Shown: positions 15,008-23,551, counted from the first letter of the stretch. The stretch is 28,161 nucleotides of DNA from Ramlibacter sp. (GCA_028292185.1 JAQGMT010000003.1:1-28161); one strand, 5' to 3'. Notes: generated from the letters alone by a model not told the origin. Numbers and translations: made by a program.

Positions 15008-15615
15008 TTGCGGCTCCCGTCGAGTGTCATGCTGGGCCGCAATGGCGCGGCCGGTTGCGCGGGGGTGGTCGCCGGCGCCGAAGCAGAAGGGCGTGGCGCC
15101 AACACGGCGCGCACGCGCCCGCCACTGGCGGGACTGCCGGCGCCCCCATCGACGGTGAAGACGTCGTTGGCGTTGTCATAAACGATCAGGCTGCCCACCA
15201 TCTCATCGCTGACCGCGGGCCCGCGGAATCGCCGCAACTCGGCCTGCTTGATGAACTTCACGCGGTCGCCCTTGCCGTCGTATTCGATGACCTGCGACTC
15301 ACCCTCGATGAACTCATCCACGCCCTCGCGCTTTTGCCGGTAGAAGGCGAGCTTGCCCGGCTCGGCCGTGACAACGCCGAATTGGTAACCTTCCGGGTCC
15401 TGGTGCACTTCGACACGGGCGCCGCGGATCACGATGGTGCCCTTGGTGATCACCACTTTGCCGGTGAAGACGCTGGTCTGCTTCAAGTCGTCGTAGCGCA
15501 GCGCATCGGCTTCGATATTCATGGGTTTGTCACGATCGGCCTTCTCTGCATGAGCGGACGCTCCTGCCAGCAGCAAGGCCAGTGACAGCAACCAGGGGGC
15601 GTAGGAGTTCTTCAT
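15004..15615 (-). CDS. lptA: LPS transport periplasmic protein LptA
   Basis: Periplasmic beta-jellyroll protein that bridges LPS from LptC to LptD. 203 residues. A signal peptide covers about 1-23 (MKNSYAPWLLSLALLLAGASAHA). The OstA-type domain is at about 30-165 (PMNIEADALRYDDLKQTSVFTGKV, GTIVIRGARVEV, YDGKGDRVKFIKQAELRRF). A Pro/Ala/Ser-rich tail follows. The start at MKNS is preferred because it gives a clean signal peptide; an ATG eight codons upstream (MHSKIHAS) is also possible, and neither has a strong ribosome site. lptC, normally directly upstream, is missing here; dsbA lies 127 bases upstream instead. Confidence 0.96.
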   Translation of the reverse strand: MKNSYAPWLLSLALLLAGASAHAEKADRDKPMNIEADALRYDDLKQTSVFTGKVVITKGTIVIRGARVEVHQDPEGYQFGVVTAEPGKLAFYRQKREGVDEFIEGESQVIEYDGKGDRVKFIKQAELRRFRGPAVSDEMVGSLIVYDNANDVFTVDGGAGSPASGGRVRAVLAPRPSASAPATTPAQPAAPLRPSMTLDGSRK

Positions 15616-15742
15616 AGAGGCATGAATCTTGCTGTGCATTGTAACCAGCCCGCAGCAAGGCGCCGGCGAGACGCTCGTCACCGGACAACACGTAAGGTGA
15701 ATAGCCGATGTGGACGCGGCCCATGGCGGCCGCCACAAAGGA
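15616..15742. other. dsbA-lptA spacer with a 12-base palindrome
   Basis: A 127-base gap where lptC would usually end. It holds a perfect palindrome TGGCGGCCGCCA (15724-15735) just after the dsbA stop, without a T-run, and a TACAAT -10-like hexamer (minus strand, about 15635-15640) near lptA without a matching -35. A minus-strand frame (MGRVHIGYSPYVLSG) crosses it but shows no family resemblance. Confidence 0.4.
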
Positions 15743-16393
15743 CTAGCTTTTCTTGCGCGCCTGCGAGATGAGGAAGTCGGTCACCGGCAGGACGCGATCG
15801 ATGTTGCCGGCGATCGTGCCGTCGGTGTAGTAGCGCCCCGCGATGCCCATCGCCGGAACGCCTTGCACCTGGAACGCGTCCTGCAACTGGGTGGCGCGGC
15901 GCGCCTTGCTCACCACGTCGAACGACTGATAGACCTCGGTAAACCTGGCCTTGTCCAGGCCTTGCTTGCCGGCCCAGTCGAGGATGGAGTCGTCGCGGTT
16001 GACCGGCATCCGGTCCACGTGGATGGCGTGAAACACCTTGTCATGCAGTTCGTCCACCTTGCCCATCGCCTCGAGGGTGTAGTACAGGCGCTGCTGCGGC
16101 ACGAAATCGTCGCGGAATGCAATCGGGACGCGCTTCATCACCACGTCGGGCGGCAGCCGCTTGACCCAGGCTTGCAGGCGCGGCTCGAACGCGTTGCAGT
16201 GCGGGCAGCTGTACCAGAAGAACTCGATCACTTCGACCTTGCCGGGCGGCACACCGACGTTGACCGGCCGCTTCAGCGTGAGGTATTCGGTGCCTTCCTC
16301 GGGCTGTTTCAGCTGCGCGAACAGCGTCGTGGGCGACAGCGCAGCGGCCGCCAGCAGGCAGGCGGCGCCGCTGGAAAACTCACGTCGATTCAT
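15743..16393 (-). CDS. dsbA: Thiol:disulfide interchange protein DsbA
   Basis: Periplasmic oxidase that introduces disulfide bonds into exported proteins, reoxidised by DsbB. 216 residues. The export signal is at about 1-27, starting with the twin-arginine-like MNRREFSSGA, followed by a hydrophobic stretch. The redox-active CPHC is at 63-66 within EFFWYSCPHCNAFEP, and the cis-Pro loop is in QGVPAMGI. The helical insertion (DDVFVPQQRLYYTL-like region) is in place. The CPHC motif is the strongly oxidising form typical of DsbA. AAGGAG about seven bases before the ATG supports the start. It lies after the SPOR gene with a 75-base gap. The RR pair could allow Tat export, but Sec is the known DsbA route. 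Confidence 0.96.
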   Translation of the reverse strand: MNRREFSSGAACLLAAAALSPTTLFAQLKQPEEGTEYLTLKRPVNVGVPPGKVEVIEFFWYSCPHCNAFEPRLQAWVKRLPPDVVMKRVPIAFRDDFVPQQRLYYTLEAMGKVDELHDKVFHAIHVDRMPVNRDDSILDWAGKQGLDKARFTEVYQSFDVVSKARRATQLQDAFQVQGVPAMGIAGRYYTDGTIAGNIDRVLPVTDFLISQARKKS

Positions 16394-16468
16394 GCGGTGG
16401 CTCCTTCTCGGGTTTGGGTCTGAGGCACGGCCGCGGGCAAAGGTTCCGGCACCATTTTTTGCGGCGGG

Positions 16469-17077
16469 TCAGCGCTGCACGCGCACCAGCGCGGTCTCCA
16501 CCCCGGTGGATTCCAGTTTTTCTTTTTGCCGGTCCGCGTCTTCCTTGTGTTCGAACGGACCGACGCGCACCCGAAACACCTGGCGGCCCGATTGCTCGCG
16601 CTCAGTGACCTTGGCGTCCACCCCGATCAGCGACAGCTTGGCGCGCTGCGCCTCCGCATCTTCGGGCGTGCGGAAGGCGCCGGCTTGCACAAAATAAAAG
16701 AACGGGTCGGCGCTGGCCGCGGCGCGTGCCGAGGCAAGTTCGCCCAGCGGATCGGCGCCGGCCCGCCCCTTGGGGGCCGGCTTGTCGGCGACGATGGGCG
16801 GCGCCGGGATGGTCGCGGCCGGCGGCGCGGGCACGATGCCCGGCGCGGGCGGCACGGGTTTGGCGGGGTTCTTGCCGTACAGCGCCGCGTTCGGGTCCCA
16901 GTCGCGGTTCTTGCGCGTTTCGGCGGCGTCCTGGTCAGGGGAGCGGCTTTGCCCCTTGTTCAGGAATGGGACCGGTACCTTGGTCACGTACACCGCAACG
17001 GCGAGGGCCGCGGCCAGTCCCAGCACCATCCCGATGATGATCCCGACGATGACCGAGCCAGCTTGTCTGTTCTTCAC
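16469..17077 (-). CDS. SPOR-domain membrane protein (septal peptidoglycan binding)
   Basis: 202 residues: a short cytoplasmic start, one membrane helix at about 8-33 (GSVIVGIIIGMVLGLAAALAVAVYV), a Pro/Ala-rich periplasmic linker (about 60-115), and a C-terminal SPOR domain (about 125-202; FYFVQAGAFRTPEDAEAQRAKL, FRVRVGPFEHKEDADRQKEKLE). SPOR domains bind denuded glycan at the division septum, as in FtsN and DedD. It is topologically FtsN-like but lacks FtsN-specific features I can identify, so no symbol is given. The start is GTG, with AGGAAC eight bases upstream. It is located between argS and dsbA, an arrangement common in Burkholderiales. Confidence 0.92.
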   Translation of the reverse strand: MKNRQAGSVIVGIIIGMVLGLAAALAVAVYVTKVPVPFLNKGQSRSPDQDAAETRKNRDWDPNAALYGKNPAKPVPPAPGIVPAPPAATIPAPPIVADKPAPKGRAGADPLGELASARAAASADPFFYFVQAGAFRTPEDAEAQRAKLSLIGVDAKVTEREQSGRQVFRVRVGPFEHKEDADRQKEKLESTGVETALVRVQR

Positions 17078-17123
17078 TGCTTTCGTTCCTGAACTTCATT
17101 TCGGAGAGCCCGCCAGGCGCTCG

Positions 17124-18797
17124 CTACATCTTCTGCGGGGCACTGACCCCGAGCACTGCGAGTCCATTGTGCAACACCTGCGCCGTTGCGGCGACCAGCG
17201 CGAGCCGGGCGTTGCGCAGACGCTCGTCATCCACCAGGATGCGCTCGGCATCGTAATAGCTGTGGTAGGTGGCCGCCAGTTCCCGCAGGTAAAAAGTGAC
17301 GTCGTGCGGTGCGAAGTCCTGCGCCGCCTCGCGCAGCATCTCGGGGTAGCGGGCGAGCATCAGCATCAGTGCCTGCGCCTGCGGGCTTTCGAGCGCCGAC
17401 AGGTCCGCGGCCGCGAGCTGCGCAACCTGGCCGCCCCACGCCGCGAGCACCGAGGAGATGCGGGCGTGTGCGTATTGCACGTAATACACCGGGTTGTCGT
17501 TGTTCTGCGCCAACGCGAGGTCGACGTCGAAGGTGTATTCGGTGTCGGGCTTGCGCGATAGCAGGAAGAAGCGCACCGCATCCTTGCTGGTCCACTCGAT
17601 CAGGTCGCGCAAGGTGACATAGCTGCCGGCGCGCTTGGAGATCTTCACCTCCTCGCCGCCGCGCATCACGCGCACCATGGTGTGCAGCACGTAGTCGGGA
17701 TAGCCTTCGGGGATGCCGACGCCCGCCGCCTGCAGCCCGGCGCGCACCCGCGCGATGGTGCCGTGGTGATCGGTGCCCTGGATGTTCACCGCCTTGGCGA
17801 AGCCGCGTTCCCACTTGGTGATGTGATAGGCCACGTCGGGGACGAAGTAGGTGTAGCTGCCGTCGCCCTTGCGCATGACGCGGTCCTTGTCGTCGCCGTA
17901 GTCGGTCGACTTGAGCCACAACGCGCCGTCCTGCTCGTAGGTCTTGCCCGCTTCGCGCAGGCGCTGCACGGCGGCGTCCACCTTGCCGCTGGTGTAGAGG
18001 CTGGACTCGAGGAAGTAGTTGTCGAACTTGACGTCGAACGCCTTCAAGTCGAGGTCCTGCTCATGGCGCAGGTAGGCCACTGCGAACAGGCGGATCCCTT
18101 CCAGATCATTCACATCGCCCGAGGCGGTGAACTCGCGGTCGTCCGAGCGGACGGTCTTCTTGGCCAGGAAATCGGCTGCGATGTCGGCGATGTATTCGCC
18201 GTTGTACGCGGCCTCGGGCCATTGCGGGTCGCCGGGCTTGAACCCCTGGGCGCGCAACTGCGTGGAGGTGGCGAGCGTTGCGATCTGCGCGCCGGCGTCG
18301 TTGTAATAGAACTCGCGGTACACGTCCCAACCCTGGGTGGCGTACAGGTTGCACAAGGCGTCGCCCAGCGCCGCCTGCCGGCCGTGCCCCACATGCAAGG
18401 GACCGGTGGGATTGGCCGAGACGAATTCGACCAGCATGCGGCGCCCGCCGCCGGTTTGGGCCCCAAACGCCGCACCGGCCGCCAGCACTTCGCTGACCAC
18501 CTGTTGCTTGGCCCGGGCCTTGAGCTTGATGTTCAGGAAGCCCGGGCCGGCGATGTCGATGGCCTCGACCCAGCGCACGAACGGTTCGGACTCCATCAGC
18601 GCAGAGCGCAGCGTCTCCGCCAGCTGGCGGGGATTGCGTTTCAGCGGTTTGGCCAGCTGCATCGCCGCAGTGCAGGCCCAGTCGCCATGCGCCGCCACTT
18701 TGGGCGACTCGAACGCGGCCTTGTCGCCCGCGCCGGGACAAAGCGATTCCAGCGCGGCGGCGAGGCTGCCGAGCAATTCTTGTTTTACCAGGAGCAT
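17124..18797 (-). CDS. argS: Arginyl-tRNA synthetase
   Basis: Class I aminoacyl-tRNA synthetase that charges tRNA-Arg using ATP. 557 residues, slightly shorter than E. coli (577). Seen: the N-terminal additional domain (about 1-110), HVGH at 135-138 as the HIGH signature in ANPTGPLHVGHGRQ, EFYYNDAGAQI, the Rossmann fold through GTDHHGTIARVRAGLQA, and KISKRAG in place of canonical KMSKS, as usual for this subfamily. The C-terminal DALR anticodon-binding domain ends at ...GVSAPQKM. The ATG is nine bases after the stop of the DUF2214 gene. Identity is secure. Confidence 0.98.
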   Translation of the reverse strand: MLLVKQELLGSLAAALESLCPGAGDKAAFESPKVAAHGDWACTAAMQLAKPLKRNPRQLAETLRSALMESEPFVRWVEAIDIAGPGFLNIKLKARAKQQVVSEVLAAGAAFGAQTGGGRRMLVEFVSANPTGPLHVGHGRQAALGDALCNLYATQGWDVYREFYYNDAGAQIATLATSTQLRAQGFKPGDPQWPEAAYNGEYIADIAADFLAKKTVRSDDREFTASGDVNDLEGIRLFAVAYLRHEQDLDLKAFDVKFDNYFLESSLYTSGKVDAAVQRLREAGKTYEQDGALWLKSTDYGDDKDRVMRKGDGSYTYFVPDVAYHITKWERGFAKAVNIQGTDHHGTIARVRAGLQAAGVGIPEGYPDYVLHTMVRVMRGGEEVKISKRAGSYVTLRDLIEWTSKDAVRFFLLSRKPDTEYTFDVDLALAQNNDNPVYYVQYAHARISSVLAAWGGQVAQLAAADLSALESPQAQALMLMLARYPEMLREAAQDFAPHDVTFYLRELAATYHSYYDAERILVDDERLRNARLALVAATAQVLHNGLAVLGVSAPQKM

Positions 18798-18806
18798 GTG
18801 CCGATT

Positions 18807-19271
18807 TTACGGGGGACCCGCTGACCCGAAGCCGCGCGCGAGAAAGACCGCGGCCAGCGGGATCAGCGCGATCAGGTGCGCCTGCCACATCACCCATTTG
18901 CGCGCCGTCTTCACCTGGTCGTCCGTGGGCAAGGTGCCGCTGGAGTTCAGTTGTTTCAGCCAGGCGCGAAACATCAGCGTCGGCTTGATCGATATCAGGG
19001 CCACCACAACGAACATGGCGAGTTTCAGGTGCAGCAAACCGTTGTGCCAGTACCAACCGGTTCCCTTGACGCCCCACCACGTACGCGCCAGCCCGGTGAG
19101 CAGCACGGCGGCAGCGGCGATGCCGTAGATCCTGTCCACTTTGCTGAGCCGCTCCACCACCCGCGGATTGATCCAGTCGGTGCGGCACAGCGCCGCCTCG
19201 CTCGAAACGAAGACCACCAGCGTCAGGATGGCAAGGATGTGGGCATAAGCCAGCAAGGCTTCGAGGGTCAT
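18807..19271 (-). CDS. DUF2214 family membrane protein
   Basis: 154-residue inner-membrane protein of unknown function. Four hydrophobic segments at about 4-23, 48-67, 80-100 and 125-147. Family landmarks seen: LLAYAHILAILTLVVFVSSEAAL, LSKVDRIYGIAAAAVLLTGLARTWWGVKGTGWYWHN, LKLAMFVVVALISIKPT. The conserved His in AYAHI and in WYWHNGLLHLK could be ligands, but no cofactor is known. It is the first gene of the run DUF2214-argS-SPOR-dsbA. It begins only three bases after the CoA-transferase gene on the same strand, so all could be on one transcript starting at the divergent spacer near 20500. Confidence 0.88.
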   Translation of the reverse strand: MTLEALLAYAHILAILTLVVFVSSEAALCRTDWINPRVVERLSKVDRIYGIAAAAVLLTGLARTWWGVKGTGWYWHNGLLHLKLAMFVVVALISIKPTLMFRAWLKQLNSSGTLPTDDQVKTARKWVMWQAHLIALIPLAAVFLARGFGSAGPP

Positions 19272-19273
19272 GT

Positions 19274-20476
19274 TCAGTTTCCAATCACATGATCGGCCAG
19301 CAGCGCGGCGATCTGGGCGCGGGTGTAGCCGATGCCGGCCAGCAATTCTTCGGTGTGCTCGCCCACCCGGGGCGGCTGCAGGCGCACTCCGGGGCGCTCT
19401 CCGTTCAAGGTGAGGGGCAGCAGCGGCACGCGGGTTTCGCGGCCATCGTCGAGTGTGAGCGGGGCCAGGCCGCCGGTGGCATTGAGATGCGGATCGTCGA
19501 ACAACTCCTCGGGCCGCGTGATCGGCGCGAACGGCAGGCCCTGCCGCTCGAACAGCGCGGCGAGTTCCGCGGCGCGGTGCCCGGCCAGGCGTGCGCGCAG
19601 CAGCGGCATCATCCAGTCGCGCGAGCGCACCCGGTCGTTGTTGGTCTTCAAGCGCGGATCGGCTTTCAGGTCGGCAAAGCCGAACGCCTCGCAGAACACC
19701 GCCCACTGCGTATCGCTGACCACCGCCAGGAAGATCTGCTCGCCGTCCTGGACGGTGAACACGTCGTAGATGCCCCAAGCTGAAATGCGTCCGGGCATTG
19801 GCGCGGCCGGCTGGCCCGTCACCGCGAACTGCATCATGTGCTGGGCGACCAGGAAGATGTTGTTCTCGAACAATGCGCTCTGCACTTCCTGCCCCTTGCC
19901 GGTCTTCTCCCGCTGCGCCAGGGCGGCCATGACGCCCATCGCCCCAAACAGGCCGCCCATGATGTCGTTGACGCTGGAGCCGGCGCGCAGCGGATCGCCC
20001 GGCCGGCCGGTCATGTATGCCAGCCCGCCCATCATCTGCACCACTTCGTCCAGGGCAGTGCGGTGCTCGTAGGGGCCGGGCAGAAATCCTTTGTGGCTGA
20101 CATAGACCAGCCGCTCGTTCAGTGCGGCCAGGCTTCCATAATCCAGGCCCAGATTTCGCATCGTGCTCGGTTTGAAATTTTCGCTGACCACGTCGGCGCT
20201 GGCGATCAGCCGCAGCGCGGCTTCCTTGCCCTCGGGCCGGTGCAAGTCGAGCGCGATGCTCTTCTTGTTGCGGTTGAAGAGTGGGAAAAACCCCGCGCCG
20301 GCGCCGAGCAGCCGCCGCGTGTTATCCCCGGCGATCGGCTCCACCTTGATTACCTCAGCGCCGAGGTCGCCCAGCACCATGCCGCAGGTGGGCCCCATCA
20401 CCATGTGGGTAAACTCGACCACGCGGATGCCCGCATAAGGAAGCCCGCTGCCGAGTGGGGCAAGGTTCGCCGTCAT
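19274..20476 (-). CDS. CaiB/BaiF family CoA-transferase (class III)
   Basis: 400-residue class III CoA-transferase that moves CoA between acyl groups by a covalent aspartyl-CoA intermediate. Seen: GIRVVEFTHMVMGPTCGMVLGDLGAEVIKVEP at the N-terminus (CoA binding), NRNKKSIALDLHRPEGKE, VSENFKPSTMRNLGLDY, the likely catalytic D143 in TALDEVVQMMGGLAYMTG, and DPHLNATGG near the C-terminus. The full length and the Asp support an active enzyme. Substrate cannot be read from the sequence; formyl-, carnitine-, succinyl- and benzylsuccinyl-CoA transferases share these features. It is divergent from the dehalogenase gene and directly followed by the DUF2214 gene. Confidence 0.93.
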   Translation of the reverse strand: MTANLAPLGSGLPYAGIRVVEFTHMVMGPTCGMVLGDLGAEVIKVEPIAGDNTRRLLGAGAGFFPLFNRNKKSIALDLHRPEGKEAALRLIASADVVSENFKPSTMRNLGLDYGSLAALNERLVYVSHKGFLPGPYEHRTALDEVVQMMGGLAYMTGRPGDPLRAGSSVNDIMGGLFGAMGVMAALAQREKTGKGQEVQSALFENNIFLVAQHMMQFAVTGQPAAPMPGRISAWGIYDVFTVQDGEQIFLAVVSDTQWAVFCEAFGFADLKADPRLKTNNDRVRSRDWMMPLLRARLAGHRAAELAALFERQGLPFAPITRPEELFDDPHLNATGGLAPLTLDDGRETRVPLLPLTLNGERPGVRLQPPRVGEHTEELLAGIGYTRAQIAALLADHVIGN

Positions 20477-20548
20477 CTTTTGAGTATGGGGCCGCGCCGT
20501 GCCGGGGCCGCCGGCAGGATGAGCGAAGCAGTCGGCGCGCCCCTGCTC

Positions 20549-20565
20549 GGCATTATCTCAATGCC
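20549..20565. promoter_or_regulatory. Inverted repeat in divergent spacer, candidate operator
   Basis: GGCATT-ATCTC-AATGCC, perfect six-base arms, in the 146-base gap between the CoA-transferase (minus) and dehalogenase (plus) genes. On the minus strand it overlaps GATAAT, a five-of-six match to a -10 box, but no good -35 is present. A dimeric regulator could control one or both genes; no regulator gene is adjacent. Confidence 0.4.
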
Positions 20566-20622
20566 TGCGTCTTTCGAGAGCGCATTCGCTTTTCGCCCTG
20601 AACTATCCAATACAGTAGTGCC

Positions 20623-21300
20623 ATGGAAACTCCCAGGGCGGTCCTGTTCGATGCGTACGGCACGCTGTTCGACGTGTATAGCGTCGGCCAGCTGGCCGAG
20701 CAGCTGTTTCCCGGCAGCGGCAGCGCCTTGAGCGTGCTGTGGCGGGACAAGCAGATCGAGTACACGCGCCTGGTGACGACCAGCAGCGGCGGCGAACACT
20801 ACCAGCCGTTCTGGGACCTCACGCGCGCCGGCCTGCGCTACGCGTGCAAGCGCCTGTCGCTCGAATTGACGCCGGCGCATGAAGGTCGGCTGATGAACCA
20901 ATATCTCGAACTGAGCGCGTTCCCCGAAAACCAGGAAGTGCTGCTTGCCCTGAAGGCAAAGGGCATTGCAACCGGCATCCTGAGCAACGGCGACCCGAAA
21001 ATGCTGGGCAGCGTGGTGCGCAGCGCCGGCCTGGAGCGCCTGCTCGATCACCAGCTCAGTATCGACAGCGTGCGCAAATACAAGACCCACCCCGATGCCT
21101 ATGCGCTCGGGCCCAAGGCGCTGGGCCTGGAAGCCGCGCAGATCCTGTTCGTCAGCTGCAACGCCTGGGATGCCCTGGCCGCGACCTGGTACGGCTATTG
21201 CACGCTGTGGGTCAACCGCTACCAGCTTCCGTTCGAAGAGCTCGGGACGCAGCCGACCCGAATTGGCAGCAGCCTGCGCGACGTGCTCTCGTTTTTCTGA
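20623..21300 (+). CDS. L-2-haloacid dehalogenase (haloacid dehalogenase type II)
   Basis: 225-residue HAD hydrolase that removes halide from (S)-2-haloalkanoates to give (R)-2-hydroxy acids by an aspartyl-ester mechanism. Residues matching the characterised L-DEX set are all present: nucleophile D10 (FDAYGTLFD), R41 (WRDKQIEYTRL), S121-N122 (ILSNGD), K154 (VRKYKTHP), N180 and D183 (SCNAWDA). R41 and the SCNAWD motif separate true dehalogenases from phosphatases of the HAD superfamily. With chloro- or fluoroacetate the product would be glycolate. It sits 28 bases upstream of malate synthase G, which uses glyoxylate. Activity is inferred; the natural substrate is unproven. Confidence 0.93.
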   Translation: METPRAVLFDAYGTLFDVYSVGQLAEQLFPGSGSALSVLWRDKQIEYTRLVTTSSGGEHYQPFWDLTRAGLRYACKRLSLELTPAHEGRLMNQYLELSAFPENQEVLLALKAKGIATGILSNGDPKMLGSVVRSAGLERLLDHQLSIDSVRKYKTHPDAYALGPKALGLEAAQILFVSCNAWDALAATWYGYCTLWVNRYQLPFEELGTQPTRIGSSLRDVLSFF

Positions 21301-21328
21301 TTCATCGTTTTATCCGGAGTCCAAACAA

Positions 21329-23551
21329 ATGTCCGCCCGCCTTTCCATGCACGGCCTGCAGGTCGCGACCGAATTGCACCGCTTCATCGAGGACAAGGTG
21401 CTGCCCGGCACCGGCGTCGCCAGCACGGCTTTCTGGAAAGGCTTGGACGCGATCGTCCGGGAGTTCGCGCCGAAAAATCTGGAGCTGCTGGCCGAGCGCA
21501 ACCGGCTGCAAGCCGAACTGGACACCTGGCACAAGGCCAATCCGGGACCGATCCGCGACATGGCCGCTTACCGCGCCTTCCTTGAAGACATCGGCTACCT
21601 CGTGCCCCCGCCGGAAAGCGTGAAAGCCAGCACCAGCAACGTCGACGCCGAACTCGCCTTGCAGGCCGGGCCGCAACTGGTGGTGCCGATCCTGAACGCG
21701 CGTTATGCCCTGAACGCGGCCAACGCCCGCTGGGGCTCGCTCTACGACGCGCTGTACGGCACCGACGCCATTCCGCAAAGCGGCGGCGCGGAAAAAGGCA
21801 CGGGCTACAACGCGGTGCGGGGAGCCAAGGTGATCGCCTTCGCACGCAGCTTGCTGGACCAGGCAGCTCCGCTCGCGCAGGGCTCGCACGTCGATGCCAC
21901 GGGCTACCGCATCGAGGGCGGCAATCTCGTCGTCGCCTCGAACAACGGCGCGTCGTCCGGACTGCAGGACCCGTTCCAGTTCGTCGGCTACCAGGGCGAC
22001 GCCGCCGCGCCCACGTCGGTGCTGTTGCAGCACAACGGCCTGCACATCGACATCCGGGTCGACCGCAGCACGCCGACCGGGCGCACCGATGCCGCAGGCG
22101 TGAGCGACCTGGTGCTGGAGGCGGCGCTGTCGACGATTGTCGATCTGGAAGATTCGGTGGCGGTGGTCGATGTCGAGGACAAGGTGCTGGCGTACAGCAA
22201 CTGGCTCGGCATCTTGCAAGGCACCCTGACCGAGCAGGTAAGCAAGGGCGGCAAGACTTTCACCCGCGGGCTGAATCCGGATCGCAAGTACACCGGGCCG
22301 ACGGGCGGTGAGGTCACGCTGCACGGCCGCTCGCTCATGTTCGTGCGCAACGTCGGGCACCTGATGGCGCACCCGGCGGTGCTGTGGAAGGATGCACAAG
22401 GAGCCGTCAAGGAAATTCCGGAGGGCATCCTCGATGCGGTGGTGACCACGGCCATCGCCATCCACGACCTCAAGCGCAAGGGCCAGCCCGGGATCCGGAA
22501 CTCGCGCACCGGGTCGGTGTACATCGTCAAGCCCAAGTTGCACGGCCCCGAGGAGGTTGCATTCACTCGCGACCTCTTCACCAAGGTCGAGGAGATGCTC
22601 GGCTTGCCGGCGAACACGGTGAAGCTGGGCATCATGGACGAAGAGCGCCGCACCAGCGTCAACCTCAAGGCCTGCATCGCCGAAGCGGCGGCGCGCGTGG
22701 CTTTCATCAACACCGGTTTTCTGGACCGCACGGGCGATGAAATCCACACCGCGATGCAAGCCGGGCCGATGTTCCGCAAGGGCGACATGAAAAGCACCGC
22801 CTGGATCAAGGCGTACGAAGACAACAATGTGCTGGTCGGCCTGGCCTGCGGCCTGCGCGGCCGGGCCCAGATCGGCAAAGGCATGTGGGCCATGCCGGAC
22901 CTGATGGCGGCCATGCTGGAGCAGAAGATCGTTCACCCGAAGGCCGGCGCCAACACGGCGTGGGTGCCTTCGCCGACCGCGGCCACCTTGCACGCGCTGC
23001 ACTATCACCAGGTCAACGTGGCCGAACTCCAGAAGAAAATGGAGGGAGTCGACGCCCAAGCGCGCTACGAGCAGCTACTCACGGGCCTGCTGCAAATCCC
23101 CGTGATGGCCGAGGCCAAATGGAGCGCCGCCGAGCGCCAGCAGGAGATCGACAACAACATCCAGGGCATCCTGGGCTACGTGGTGCGCTGGATCGACCAG
23201 GGCGTCGGCTGCTCCAAGGTGCCCGATATCCACAATGTCGGCCTGATGGAAGACAAGGCGACGCTGCGCATCAGCAGCCAGCATGTGGCGAACTGGCTGC
23301 GGCACGGCGTGGTCACGCGCGAGCAGGTGATCGCGACGTTTCAGCGCATGGCCGCCGTGGTGGACGCCCAAAACGCGGGCGATCCTTTCTACCAGCCCAT
23401 GGCCGGCAACTTCGAGCGCTCAGCGGCGTACCAGGCTGCCTGTGACCTGGTTTTCAAAGGGTTGGCCCAACCCAACGGCTACACCGAGCCGCTGCTGCAT
23501 GCGTGGCGCCTGAAAGTCAAAGCGGGCTGGCCTGAAGCGGGCGAAAAGTAA
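21329..23551 (+). CDS. glcB: Malate synthase G
   Basis: Condenses glyoxylate with acetyl-CoA to give malate and CoA in the cytoplasm; Mg2+-dependent. 740 residues, close to E. coli GlcB (723). Residues equivalent to the E. coli active site are seen: R340 in FVRNVGHLM, E438 in GIMDEERRTS, D466 in NTGFLDRTGDE, and the base D642 in VGLMEDKATLRISSQH. The last three share a constant +11 offset from the E. coli numbering I recall (427, 455, 631). The N-terminus MSARLSMHGLQVATELHRFIED matches the family. The start is supported by GGAG at 21316-21319. It is probably cotranscribed with the dehalogenase. The isocitrate lyase or glycolate oxidase that would supply glyoxylate is not in the window. Confidence 0.98.
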   Translation: MSARLSMHGLQVATELHRFIEDKVLPGTGVASTAFWKGLDAIVREFAPKNLELLAERNRLQAELDTWHKANPGPIRDMAAYRAFLEDIGYLVPPPESVKASTSNVDAELALQAGPQLVVPILNARYALNAANARWGSLYDALYGTDAIPQSGGAEKGTGYNAVRGAKVIAFARSLLDQAAPLAQGSHVDATGYRIEGGNLVVASNNGASSGLQDPFQFVGYQGDAAAPTSVLLQHNGLHIDIRVDRSTPTGRTDAAGVSDLVLEAALSTIVDLEDSVAVVDVEDKVLAYSNWLGILQGTLTEQVSKGGKTFTRGLNPDRKYTGPTGGEVTLHGRSLMFVRNVGHLMAHPAVLWKDAQGAVKEIPEGILDAVVTTAIAIHDLKRKGQPGIRNSRTGSVYIVKPKLHGPEEVAFTRDLFTKVEEMLGLPANTVKLGIMDEERRTSVNLKACIAEAAARVAFINTGFLDRTGDEIHTAMQAGPMFRKGDMKSTAWIKAYEDNNVLVGLACGLRGRAQIGKGMWAMPDLMAAMLEQKIVHPKAGANTAWVPSPTAATLHALHYHQVNVAELQKKMEGVDAQARYEQLLTGLLQIPVMAEAKWSAAERQQEIDNNIQGILGYVVRWIDQGVGCSKVPDIHNVGLMEDKATLRISSQHVANWLRHGVVTREQVIATFQRMAAVVDAQNAGDPFYQPMAGNFERSAAYQAACDLVFKGLAQPNGYTEPLLHAWRLKVKAGWPEAGEK

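Noticed and set aside
15530..15736. A 68-codon minus-strand frame across the lptA start as a remnant of lptC
   Set aside because: The sequence MGRVHIGYSPYVLSG shows no LptC landmarks and most of the frame overlaps lptA in another frame.
17682..18824. A 380-codon plus-strand open frame opposite argS
   Set aside because: argS is certain; the antisense product has no recognisable domain and is a GC-skew artefact.
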